Below are positions 16,813 to 24,695 of a stretch of DNA of 64,000 nucleotides, in pieces; position 1 is the stretch's first letter; each line of letters opens with the position of its first letter. Under the pieces are notes generated by a model. That model did not search any database. It was not told the DNA's origin and worked only from the letters and a program-made list of their open reading frames with translations. Source of the DNA: Pseudarthrobacter oxydans (lineage in GTDB: Bacteria > Actinomycetota > Actinomycetes > Actinomycetales > Micrococcaceae); assembly GCF_030812335.1 (NCBI RefSeq), contig NZ_JAUSSN010000013.1:1-64000 (forward strand). Direction: 5' to 3'. The position numbers were made by a program, and so were the translations under genes.

Positions 16813-18081
16813 ATGACGACGAACGATCCGCGGCGGGGTCCTGACCACCTCGGCTACTCCCCCGGCGGCCAGCGCCCGCTTCCGCAGCAGGCCAACCCGA
16901 CGTGGCTGGGGCATGTCCGGCCCGAGGACTACCAGCAGGCACCGCCGAACAACCGCGGCCGGGTCGAGCCGGTTCTCCCGCCCGCGCTGCCTCCGGTCCG
17001 GGGCGGCCGCCGCTCTGCCGGCGTGGTGGGTCTTCTGCTGGCGGGCGGGTTCCTGGCGTTCATCAGCCTGTTCCTGGTCCTGCCGTTCCTGCTGGGCAGC
17101 ACCGGCATTTCCGGCTTCGTCATCGGCTTTATCGCCTCGCTGATTCCGCTGGGGACCGTGCTGCTGACGGTGCGCTTCATCGACCGCTGGGAGCCGGAGC
17201 CGAAGCCGCTGCTGCTGTTCGCCTTTGTCTGGGGAGCCGTGGTCTCGATTGCGGTGACGATGCTGATCCAGCCCTATTTCTCGCTCGTGGCGGGGCCGGC
17301 CTCGGGCCTGGACTACACGACGTTCGCCGTGACGGTCCAGGCGCCGGTGGTGGAGGAATTCGCCAAGTCCCTGGGGCTGCTGTTGCTGCTGATCTTCGCC
17401 CGGAAACACTTCGACGGACCGGTCGACGGCGTGGTGTTTGCGTTCACGATCGCGGCCGGCTTCGCGTTCACCGAGAACATCCTCTACTTCGGCCGCGCGA
17501 TCGCCGCGTCCAGCGACCCCGGCACGGACCTCGCGGTGGTGTTCTTCCTGCGCGGCGTCATGTCGCCGTTCGCCCACGCCATTTTCACCGGAACCACCGG
17601 CCTGATCATGGGCTTCGCGGCGCGCCGCTGGCACAACGGGCTGTCCGTGCTCGCGTTCGCGGTCGGACTCGTTCCCGCGATGCTGCTGCACAGCGCCTGG
17701 AACAGCATGGGCGAGAACTTCCTGGCCCAGTACGTGCTGGTGCAGGTGCCGATCTTCCTGCTGGCGGTCCTGGTCATCGTGCTGCTGCGGGTCGCGGAGC
17801 GCCGGCTCACCCGCCAGCGGCTCAAGGAGTACGCGGCGGCGGGCTGGTTCACCGCAGCCGAGGTGGAGATGCTGGCCACCCCCGGCGGGCGGCGCTCCGC
17901 CCTGCGCTGGGCCAAATCCGTCGGCCGGGGCCCGCAGATGACGGCGCTGCTCCGGGCCGCCACCCAGCTTGCCTTCACCCGGCAGAGGATCCTCAGCGGC
18001 CGGGACGTGCCGGCGCACCAGCTCGATGAGCGGCACCAGCTTGCCGAGATCACTAAGCTCCGGGCCGCCGTCCTTCGTTAG
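16813..18081 (+). CDS. PrsW-family intramembrane metalloprotease
   Basis: A 422-residue membrane protein of the PrsW group (CPBP-like superfamily). A proline-rich cytoplasmic tail of ~65 residues precedes about eight transmembrane helices. Candidate active-site residues are Glu181-Glu182 in VVEEFAKS, Glu221 in FTENILYF, His255 in FAHAIFTG and His293 in LLHSAWN, the spacing typical of the family. In Bacillus PrsW cleaves an anti-sigma factor; no substrate gene is visible here. ATG at 16813 (MTTNDPRRGP) is preferred to an upstream in-frame codon, although the ribosome binding site is weak. It diverges from pyrR and converges on the serine hydrolase. Confidence 0.87.
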   Translation: MTTNDPRRGPDHLGYSPGGQRPLPQQANPTWLGHVRPEDYQQAPPNNRGRVEPVLPPALPPVRGGRRSAGVVGLLLAGGFLAFISLFLVLPFLLGSTGISGFVIGFIASLIPLGTVLLTVRFIDRWEPEPKPLLLFAFVWGAVVSIAVTMLIQPYFSLVAGPASGLDYTTFAVTVQAPVVEEFAKSLGLLLLLIFARKHFDGPVDGVVFAFTIAAGFAFTENILYFGRAIAASSDPGTDLAVVFFLRGVMSPFAHAIFTGTTGLIMGFAARRWHNGLSVLAFAVGLVPAMLLHSAWNSMGENFLAQYVLVQVPIFLLAVLVIVLLRVAERRLTRQRLKEYAAAGWFTAAEVEMLATPGGRRSALRWAKSVGRGPQMTALLRAATQLAFTRQRILSGRDVPAHQLDERHQLAEITKLRAAVLR

Positions 18082-18088
18082 GCGCGTT

Positions 18089-19069
18089 TCAGCGTGCGGC
18101 CAGGTCCCGCAGCAGCTCGAATCCCTGGCGGTCAACGGCTGCTGCCGTCGCCGAGAGCAGCACCACTGCGGCGTTTGCCTCCCGGTCGAGGCCGATCCAG
18201 CTGCTGAACCCGCCCGTGCCGCCATTGTGCCAGGTGATCCGGCGGCCCCTGGTGTCGGTGGTGAGCCAGGCAGCGCCGATGCGGACCGCCGGGCCGGCGA
18301 AGTCCGCCACCGGGTCGAGCGCGGAGCGGCCCGGGGCGGAGCCGTCCAGGAGCGCCCGGGTCAGCCGGGCGAGGTCCTGGATGGACGCCCGGATGCCACC
18401 GGCCGGGGCCAGGGCCTCGCCGGTCCAGGGCTGCCGGGGACGGCCCCGCCGGCTGCTGCCGATCAGGGCAGCGGGGCCCAGTTCGCCGGGGGTGGCGGGC
18501 AGGTACAGCGAGGCAAGGGCCAGCGGCCCGCAGAGCCGTGCCGTCACAAGGTCCCGGTAGCTCATCCCGGCACCGGCCGCGATCGCGTGGCCGAGGAGTT
18601 CGAACCCGAGATTGGAATACCGCGGCCGTGGTGGCCTCAGCCGGACCGCCCTGGCCTGCGCGAGCAGTTCCGCCAGGCTCTCTCCGTACGGGTTCTGCCC
18701 GCGCAGGAAAAGTGACGCCGTCCGCCGCAGCGGGGCCGCGGTTCCGGGCATCCGCGGCGGGAGCCGCGGCAGCCCCGAGGCATGCCGGCTCAGGGCGCCC
18801 AGGCTGGCGCCGGCCGCCGCGCAGTCTCCCAGCGGGAGCAGCTCCCCGAGCGGCGTGGCCGGGGATATTTCGCCCCGCCGGCACGCGTCGGCATACAGCA
18901 GGCCGGTGATCCCCTTGGAGATCGAGCCGATCTCGAAATCGGAGCCCCGGGCGACTCCGCTGATCGCGAAGGTTGTCTGTCCACCGGCGATGGCGGCCGC
19001 GGCAAACCTCGGATGCCTGGATCCCAGCCGGGTCCGGAGTGTTGCCTCGAGCGCGGCGTCAGTGTCCAC
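18089..19069 (-). CDS. Beta-lactamase-family serine hydrolase
   Basis: A 326-residue penicillin-binding-protein-like hydrolase. The three active-site elements are in order: S49-I-S-K52 (SxxK), Y151-S-N153 (YxN) and H281-N-G283 (HxG). No clear signal peptide is seen, so a cytoplasmic esterase or peptidase-like role is possible. It starts at GTG 19069 and is isolated between prsW, with which it converges at a 7-base gap, and the terminator after nusB. The substrate cannot be inferred. Confidence 0.85.
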   Translation of the reverse strand: MDTDAALEATLRTRLGSRHPRFAAAAIAGGQTTFAISGVARGSDFEIGSISKGITGLLYADACRRGEISPATPLGELLPLGDCAAAGASLGALSRHASGLPRLPPRMPGTAAPLRRTASLFLRGQNPYGESLAELLAQARAVRLRPPRPRYSNLGFELLGHAIAAGAGMSYRDLVTARLCGPLALASLYLPATPGELGPAALIGSSRRGRPRQPWTGEALAPAGGIRASIQDLARLTRALLDGSAPGRSALDPVADFAGPAVRIGAAWLTTDTRGRRITWHNGGTGGFSSWIGLDREANAAVVLLSATAAAVDRQGFELLRDLAAR

Positions 19070-19122
19070 CCGGCCACGATATCCGGCTGATCAGCGCTGT
19101 GAAAGCCCTGAACGGGGACAGC

Positions 19123-19157
19123 AAGAACCCCGCCCGGGGTGCCCGGGCGGGGTTCTT
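19123..19157. terminator. Terminator after nusB
   Basis: AAGAACCCCGCCCGGG and CCCGGGCGGGGTTCTT form a perfect 16-bp stem with a 3-base loop, just downstream of the nusB stop codon on the minus strand. It is symmetrical enough to work in either direction. Confidence 0.85.
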
Positions 19158-19185
19158 GGCGGAGCGTGCCTAATTGCCTTACTAC

Positions 19186-19596
19186 TCAGGCGAGCAGCGA
19201 AGGTTTCAGCTGCTGCAGCCGGCCCAGCAGGCCGTTGATGAACGACGGCGACTCGTCCGTGGAGAGGGTCTTGGCCAGTGCCACGGCCTCGCTCACGGCA
19301 ACGCCGTCGGGAACGTCGTCGTTGTAGAGCAGCTCCCAGGTGCCGATCCGCAGGATGATGCGGTCCACCGAGGGCATCCGCTCCAGGGTCCAGCCCTGCG
19401 AATAGGTTTCCAGGAATTCGTCGATCGCGCTCTGGTGGGAGACCACGCCTTCAACGATTTCAAGGGTGTACGGGTTGACGATCTGGTCCGTCTGCTCCCG
19501 GCGGGATTTCAGTACATCAAACGCCGAAACGGAACGCTGTTCCGCCTCGAAGAGAACATCCAGGGCCCGGTTACGGGCCTTACCGCGTGCACTCAC
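19186..19596 (-). CDS. nusB: Transcription antitermination factor NusB
   Basis: A 136-residue NusB, which with NusE/S10 binds boxA RNA in rRNA operons. The all-helical signature is clear: ARNRALDVLFEAEQR at the N-terminus and GVAVSEAVALAKTLSTDESP followed by FINGLLGRL near the C-terminus. GTG at 19596 shares a base with the efp stop (TAGTG), so translation is coupled. It is the last gene before a strong terminator. Confidence 0.96.
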   Translation of the reverse strand: MSARGKARNRALDVLFEAEQRSVSAFDVLKSRREQTDQIVNPYTLEIVEGVVSHQSAIDEFLETYSQGWTLERMPSVDRIILRIGTWELLYNDDVPDGVAVSEAVALAKTLSTDESPSFINGLLGRLQQLKPSLLA

Positions 19597-20159
19597 TAGT
19601 CGTTGACCCGCCCGAGGTAGCTGCCGTCGCGGGTGTCGACCTTGACCTTGGTGTTGTTCTCAACGAACAGCGGCACCTGGATCTCGTAGCCGGTTTCGAG
19701 GGTGGCGGGCTTGGTGCCGGCCGAGGAGCGGTCGCCCTGCAGGCCCGGCTCCGTGTAGGTGATCTCGAGCACGACGCTCGGGGGCAGTTCGATGTAGAGC
19801 GGGTTGCCTTCGTGGATGGCGATGTTCACCATCTGGTTCTCCAGCATGAAGTTGGTGGCGTCACCGACCGTTGCGCCGGGAACCGTGAGCTGGTCGAAGT
19901 CGGTCGTGTCCATGAACACGAAGTCCGCGCCGTCCTGGTACAGGTACTGGTAGTCGCGGCGGTCAACCGTGGCGGTCTCGATCTTGAGTCCGGCGTTGAA
20001 GGTCTTGTCGACGACCTTGCCGGACATCACGTTACGCATCTTGGTGCGCACGAACGCGCCGCCTTTGCCGGGCTTGACGTGCTGGAACTCAATGATGTTC
20101 CAGAGCTGGCCCTCAAGCTTCAGCACGGTTCCGTTCTTGATGTCGTTAGTGGTTGCCAC
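19596..20159 (-). CDS. efp: Elongation factor P
   Basis: A 187-residue elongation factor that relieves ribosome stalling at polyproline. Domain I carries the tip loop PGKGGAFVR, with the lysine expected to reach the peptidyl-transferase centre; domains II and III follow. The start is GTG at 20159 (MATTNDIKNG) with AGAGG six bases upstream. The frame extends to 20222, but that part is not conserved. Polyproline-rich proteins occur in this window (for example at 47390), so EF-P would have clients nearby. Confidence 0.97.
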   Translation of the reverse strand: MATTNDIKNGTVLKLEGQLWNIIEFQHVKPGKGGAFVRTKMRNVMSGKVVDKTFNAGLKIETATVDRRDYQYLYQDGADFVFMDTTDFDQLTVPGATVGDATNFMLENQMVNIAIHEGNPLYIELPPSVVLEITYTEPGLQGDRSSAGTKPATLETGYEIQVPLFVENNTKVKVDTRDGSYLGRVND

Positions 20160-20266
20160 TGTATCCTCTGGTTTCGTTTTTTGGCTGCTGCTAGCCGCCA
20201 GCCGGTTATGCCAGGCAAGCATGCCGAATGGCCCGCCAGCGCGTATTTATCAAAAATCCAAGATCC

Positions 20267-20272
20267 ATTCTA
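20267..20272 (-). promoter_or_regulatory. Probable -10 box for efp-nusB
   Basis: On the minus strand TAGAAT matches the actinobacterial TANNNT -10 consensus, about 100 bases upstream of the efp start. The -35 region is not clear. It lies in the 180-base gap between the TPR gene and efp. Confidence 0.45.
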
Positions 20273-20340
20273 CCGGTTCTGCGGGTCCGCTGCCGGACGC
20301 TCCCCTGCGGGACCTTCGCGGAGGTCCCGGCTGCGCCGCC

Positions 20341-20859
20341 TCAGGACGTGCGGTCCAGCTCATCCCGGGCGCGCTGGACCGCCACGGTGGACGCGTAAAT
20401 CAGGGCTGCGTCGGCGGACCCCGCCACCCGAAGGTCCAGCGCCTGGGTGAAGGACTCGACGGCGGCGGCGATGTTGCCGCTGGCGAAGTAGGACCGTCCG
20501 AGGTGCTCGCGGATGACCGCCTCGTCCGGCGTGCCGCGGGTCTCTGCGAGAAGCTGCCGGAACAGTTCCACGGCCCGGTCCAGCCGGTTGGAGACCCGCA
20601 GGACGTCCGCTTCGAAGATGCGCAGGCGCAGGGAGGAGGGGTCGGTGTACCGGGCCTCGGCGAGCAGTTCGGCGGCGTCGGCGGGATGGCCTTTGACGAG
20701 GAGCACGAAGATCCGGTCGCCGGGGTCCGTCGAGGCTGCCAGCGCTTCGGCGACCGCGTCCTCGTTGACGATCTGCGGGACGAGGCTGTCGGGATTGATC
20801 CTGATCCCGGGGAACCCGGCATCCGGCCATTCGCTGGTGCCGCCGGGGAGGAATCCCAT
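20341..20859 (-). CDS. TPR-like protein at the end of the aro cluster
   Basis: A 172-residue, all-helical protein of about four tetratricopeptide-like units; helical pairs include AELLAEARYTDPSSLRLRIF, RLDRAVELFRQLLAE and NIAAAVESFTQALDL. No enzymatic motif is seen. ATG at 20859 shares a base with the aroB stop (TGATG). Small TPR proteins are common after aroB in Arthrobacter relatives, but their role is unknown; a scaffold for shikimate enzymes is only a guess. Confidence 0.75.
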   Translation of the reverse strand: MGFLPGGTSEWPDAGFPGIRINPDSLVPQIVNEDAVAEALAASTDPGDRIFVLLVKGHPADAAELLAEARYTDPSSLRLRIFEADVLRVSNRLDRAVELFRQLLAETRGTPDEAVIREHLGRSYFASGNIAAAVESFTQALDLRVAGSADAALIYASTVAVQRARDELDRTS

Positions 20860-21950
20860 CAGGAGGCGATCTCCTGGTACGCGGCGAACAGCAGGGAGGT
20901 GTCCGGGACGTCGAGGATGCCCGGGCGGGCCACGCCGTCGAGCACCACGAAGCGCAGCAGGTCGCCGCGGGACTTTTTGTCCCGCCGCATGCCGTCGAGC
21001 AGCGCCTGCCAGCGGTCGCGCCGGTAGGTGATGGGCAGCCCCAGGCTTTCCAGGATGCTGCGGTGCCGGTCGGCGTCGGCGTCGCTGAGGCGGCCGACGC
21101 TGCGGGCCAGCTCCGCGGCGAACATCATGCCGACGGAGACGGCGGCGCCGTGGCGCCAGGAGTAGCGCTCGACCAGTTCGATCGCGTGGCCCAGGGTGTG
21201 GCCATAGTTGAGGATTTCGCGCTGGCCGGTTTCCTTGAGGTCGTCCGAGACCACCCTGGCCTTCACCGTGATGGCGCGTTCGATGAGTTCCCGTACGGCG
21301 TCCGAGCGGGGGTCGGAGACGGCGGCCGGATCCTTTTCGATCAGCTCGAGGATGGCCGGGTCCGCGATGAAGCCGCACTTGATGACCTCGGCCATGCCGG
21401 AGATCATCTCGTTCTTGGGCAGGGTGTCCAGGGTGTCGAGGTCCGCTAGGACACCGGCCGGCGGGTGGAAGGCCCCGACGAGGTTTTTGCCTTCGGCGGT
21501 GTTGATGCCGGTCTTGCCGCCCACGGAGGCGTCCACCATGCCGAGCAGGCTGGTGGGCATGTGGATGACCTTGACGCCGCGCAGCCAGGTCGCTGCCACG
21601 AATCCTGCCAGGTCGGTCACGGCTCCGCCGCCGACGGCGACGACGGCGTCCGAGCGGGTGAAGTCATTCTGTCCCAGCACCTGCCAGCAAAACGAGGCCA
21701 CCTCGATGTGCTTGCCCTCTTCGGCGTCGGGGATCTCGGCGGTCAGCGCCGTGAAGCCGGCCGAAGCGAGTTCTTCCCTGACGGTGTCGCCGGTGAGGCG
21801 CAGCGCCCGCGGGTGGATGACCAGGACACGCTTGACCCGCTCCCCCAGCAGCCCGGGCAGGCTGGCCAGCAGGCCGCGGCCCACAACGACGTCGTAGTTC
21901 TCCCCGGGCGTCTGCCCGGTGACCTTGATGACGGTTGATTCGGTGATCAC
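20859..21950 (-). CDS. aroB: 3-dehydroquinate synthase
   Basis: A 363-residue enzyme for the second shikimate step, converting DAHP to 3-dehydroquinate with NAD and a divalent metal. The NAD-binding GGGAVTDLAGFVAATW, the substrate lysine region GGKTGINTAEGKNLVGAFH and the metal histidine in NYGHTLGHAIE are all visible. The GTG start at 21950 overlaps the aroK stop in GTGA. It is the fourth shikimate gene of a coupled cluster. Confidence 0.97.
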   Translation of the reverse strand: MITESTVIKVTGQTPGENYDVVVGRGLLASLPGLLGERVKRVLVIHPRALRLTGDTVREELASAGFTALTAEIPDAEEGKHIEVASFCWQVLGQNDFTRSDAVVAVGGGAVTDLAGFVAATWLRGVKVIHMPTSLLGMVDASVGGKTGINTAEGKNLVGAFHPPAGVLADLDTLDTLPKNEMISGMAEVIKCGFIADPAILELIEKDPAAVSDPRSDAVRELIERAITVKARVVSDDLKETGQREILNYGHTLGHAIELVERYSWRHGAAVSVGMMFAAELARSVGRLSDADADRHRSILESLGLPITYRRDRWQALLDGMRRDKKSRGDLLRFVVLDGVARPGILDVPDTSLLFAAYQEIAS

Positions 21951-22552
21951 TTTTCAACTTCCTTTGTCGCCGCTGGCGTGGATACGGCCGCGGTTCCCGC
22001 AGCCTCATACCCGCGCAGCGCAGTTTCAAGCCGGTGTGCGATGTCCGGAACGGACCCGTTCCGCACATCGATGACCAGGTCGGCCAGCCGCTCGTAGACC
22101 GGCCGCCGGGTGGCGAACAGGGACTTCCATCGTTCCATGGCGTCTCCGGCCAGCAGCGGCCGGCCGGAATTCCTACTGATGCGTTCCGCCACGGTATCCG
22201 CATCACATTCGAGGTAGACCACGGTGCAGCGCTCCAGCAGCTGCTGGGTGCCGGAGTCCAGCACGGCGCCGCCGCCCAGTGAGATGACCGTACTGCTGCC
22301 CCGCGCGTCCTCGATGGCGCGGGCGACAGCCCTGGCTTCAAGCTCACGGAAGGCGTGCTCACCGCGGCTGGCGAAGATTTCCGCGATGGATCCGTGGCTG
22401 GCCACCACCACGACGTCGGTGTCCACGAACCGGGCGCCCAGCTGCTGGGCAAGCTGCTGTCCGATGGCCGATTTTCCGACTGCCATCGGCCCGATCAGCG
22501 CAATGGGCCGGGCAGCCGCCGGGGCCGGTACGGCCGGTAGTTCGGCGGACAC
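21947..22552 (-). CDS. aroK: Shikimate kinase
   Basis: A 201-residue P-loop kinase that phosphorylates shikimate. GPMAVGKS lies at 21-28, DTD follows near residue 41 for magnesium and shikimate, and LGGGAVLD forms the shikimate-binding glycine loop. GTG at 22552 shares a base with the aroC stop (TAGTG). About 17 Ala/Pro-rich residues precede the fold. Confidence 0.96.
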   Translation of the reverse strand: MSAELPAVPAPAAARPIALIGPMAVGKSAIGQQLAQQLGARFVDTDVVVVASHGSIAEIFASRGEHAFRELEARAVARAIEDARGSSTVISLGGGAVLDSGTQQLLERCTVVYLECDADTVAERISRNSGRPLLAGDAMERWKSLFATRRPVYERLADLVIDVRNGSVPDIAHRLETALRGYEAAGTAAVSTPAATKEVEK

Positions 22553-23751
22553 TAGTGGCCGATCGAGTCCAGGGACGCCGGAATGTTGTCCAGATAACCC
22601 TTGATGTTGCGCGCGGTTTCCTGCACGGAATCGCCGCCGAACTTTTCCGTGACAGCCTCGGCCAGCACCAGCGCCACCATGGCCTCGGCGACAACCCCGG
22701 CTGCGGGGACCGCACAGACATCGGAGCGCTGGTGGTGTGCCTTGGCGGCCTCGCCGGTGCTGACGTCGACGGTCCTGAGGGCGCGCGGCACGGTGGCGAT
22801 GGGCTTCATCGCCGCCCGGACGCGGAGCACGTCGCCGATGCTCATGCCGCCTTCGATCCCGCCGGCGCGGTTGGACGTGCGGATGATCCGGCCGTCGGCG
22901 TCCTTGACGATCTCGTCGTGGGCGGCGGAGCCGCGGCGGGAGGCGGTGAGGAAGCCGTCGCCGACCTCGACGCCCTTGATGGCCTGGATGCCCATCAGGG
23001 CAGCCGCCAGCCGCGAGTCGAGGCGGCGGTCCCAGTGGACGTAGCTGCCCAGTCCCGGCGGCAGTCCGTAGGCGAGGACCTCAACGACACCGCCGAGGGT
23101 TTCGCCTTCCTTGTGCGCGATGTCGACCTCAGCGACCATGGCGTCGGAGGTTTCGCGGTCGAAGCAGCGCAGCGGGTCGGCGTCGAGGGCCAGGACGTTG
23201 CCCGGGACCGGCAGCGGCCGGCCTTCGGGGACCGAAGTGGTGGCGATCGCTACCGTGTGGGAGACGAGTTCGATGCCGAGCTGCCTGAGGAACGCGGAGG
23301 CGACGGTGCCGAGGGCGACGCGGGTGGCCGTTTCGCGGGCGCTGGCGCGCTCCAGCACGGGACGTGCCTCGTCGAAGCCGTATTTCTGCATGCCGGTGAA
23401 GTCGGCGTGGCCGGGCCGGGGGCGGGTCAGCGGGGCGTTGCGGGCCTGGTCGGCGAGGATCTCGGGGTCCACGGGGTCGGCAGACATGATCTGCTCCCAC
23501 TTGGGCCATTCGGTGTTGCCGACCTGGATGGCGACGGGGCCGCCCTGGGTGATGCCGTGGCGGACGCCGCCGAGGATCGTGACCACATCCTGCTCGAACT
23601 TCATCCGCGCGCCGCGGCCGTAGCCGAGCCGGCGGCGGGCCAGCGAATCGGCGATCTGGGCGCTGGTGAGTTCCACACCGGCGGGCACGCCTTCGATAAT
23701 TCCGACCAGTGCCGGGCCATGGGATTCACCGGCAGTCAACCAACGCAACAT
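22552..23751 (-). CDS. aroC: Chorismate synthase
   Basis: A 399-residue flavin-dependent lyase that makes chorismate. The FMN/substrate signatures GESHGPALVGIIEG (from residue 8), ARRLGYGRGARMKFEQD and RAGGIEGGMSIG are present. ATG at 23751 (MLRWLTAGESHG) is chosen since GGCAGGATGGA precedes it; an in-frame ATG three codons upstream abuts the same signal with no spacer. aroE lies 26 bases upstream. Confidence 0.97.
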   Translation of the reverse strand: MLRWLTAGESHGPALVGIIEGVPAGVELTSAQIADSLARRRLGYGRGARMKFEQDVVTILGGVRHGITQGGPVAIQVGNTEWPKWEQIMSADPVDPEILADQARNAPLTRPRPGHADFTGMQKYGFDEARPVLERASARETATRVALGTVASAFLRQLGIELVSHTVAIATTSVPEGRPLPVPGNVLALDADPLRCFDRETSDAMVAEVDIAHKEGETLGGVVEVLAYGLPPGLGSYVHWDRRLDSRLAAALMGIQAIKGVEVGDGFLTASRRGSAAHDEIVKDADGRIIRTSNRAGGIEGGMSIGDVLRVRAAMKPIATVPRALRTVDVSTGEAAKAHHQRSDVCAVPAAGVVAEAMVALVLAEAVTEKFGGDSVQETARNIKGYLDNIPASLDSIGH

Positions 23752-23777
23752 AAAATCCATCCTGCCATGTAAGGCGG

Positions 23778-24695
23778 TTAGAACACCCGTCGGGGTGCCC
23801 CGACTGCGTCACACATCACATCTATGACTTCAGCCGGAACAGCCGCGCCCAGGCCGGTGAAGTGGCGGACCTGCTCCACGGCCTGGTAGATGAGCATCTC
23901 GAGTCCGGGGACAACGATGCCGCCGGCTTCCTGCCAGGCGGAGGCGATCCGGCTGGGCCAGGGATCGTAGGCGACGTCCAGCAGCACGCCGGGCCTGACT
24001 CCGGCGGTTTCCGGCCCGCCTGCGCGCTGCGCGAAGAGCTGCGCGAGTTCCTCCGCGAGCGGGTCCGCGGCCCGGGGCGGCAGCGTGGAGATGACGACGT
24101 CGGCCCCGGCGACGGCGGCAGCAGCCCCGGCCAGGGGAAGGACCCGGAGGGGAAGGCCGATCGCGGCAGCGGCGGCCCGCGCCTCCGCCGCGCGGGTGAC
24201 ATCGCGGACGAAGATGTCGGCGTCCGGCGCGCCCAGTTCCTTCAGCGCGGCGATCGCAGCGGCAGAGGTGCCGCCACCACCCAGCACGACGGCGGTGGGC
24301 GCGGACCCGGCCCCGGCATGGCGGAGCGCGTTGACGATTCCCGCGACGTCGGTGTTGTAGCCGACCAGGCGGGTGGCGCCGGCGCTGTCTCCCGGTTCCG
24401 GACGCTCGAACGCGACCGTGTTCACAACACCGAGTTCGCGGGCAACGCCGCGCACCTCATCCACCTCGCGGACCATGCCGGACTTCAGCGGCATGGTGAC
24501 CGACAGCCCGCGCCAGCCCTCCCCCTGCCGCACGTCTTCCCGGACCCGGGCCATAAAGGCCGGCAGCGCGTCCTCGGTCACGTCAATCGCCGAATAGTCC
24601 AGCGCCACGCCCAGATGGGCGTACGCGGCCCGGTGCAGCGCCGGCGACTTGGAGTGGCTGATCGGGTGCCCGAGCACGGCGGCCCGGAGCGTCAT
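23778..24695 (-). CDS. aroE: Shikimate dehydrogenase
   Basis: A 305-residue NADP-dependent reductase converting 3-dehydroshikimate to shikimate. The substrate site GHPISHSKSPALHRAAY begins at residue 9, SVTMPLK carries the catalytic lysine, and VVLGGGGTSAAAIAAL is the dinucleotide-binding loop. The ATG at 24695 overlaps the mltG stop in ATGA. It joins the aro genes to the mltG-ruvX-alaS group. Confidence 0.94.
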   Translation of the reverse strand: MTLRAAVLGHPISHSKSPALHRAAYAHLGVALDYSAIDVTEDALPAFMARVREDVRQGEGWRGLSVTMPLKSGMVREVDEVRGVARELGVVNTVAFERPEPGDSAGATRLVGYNTDVAGIVNALRHAGAGSAPTAVVLGGGGTSAAAIAALKELGAPDADIFVRDVTRAAEARAAAAAIGLPLRVLPLAGAAAAVAGADVVISTLPPRAADPLAEELAQLFAQRAGGPETAGVRPGVLLDVAYDPWPSRIASAWQEAGGIVVPGLEMLIYQAVEQVRHFTGLGAAVPAEVIDVMCDAVGAPRRVF

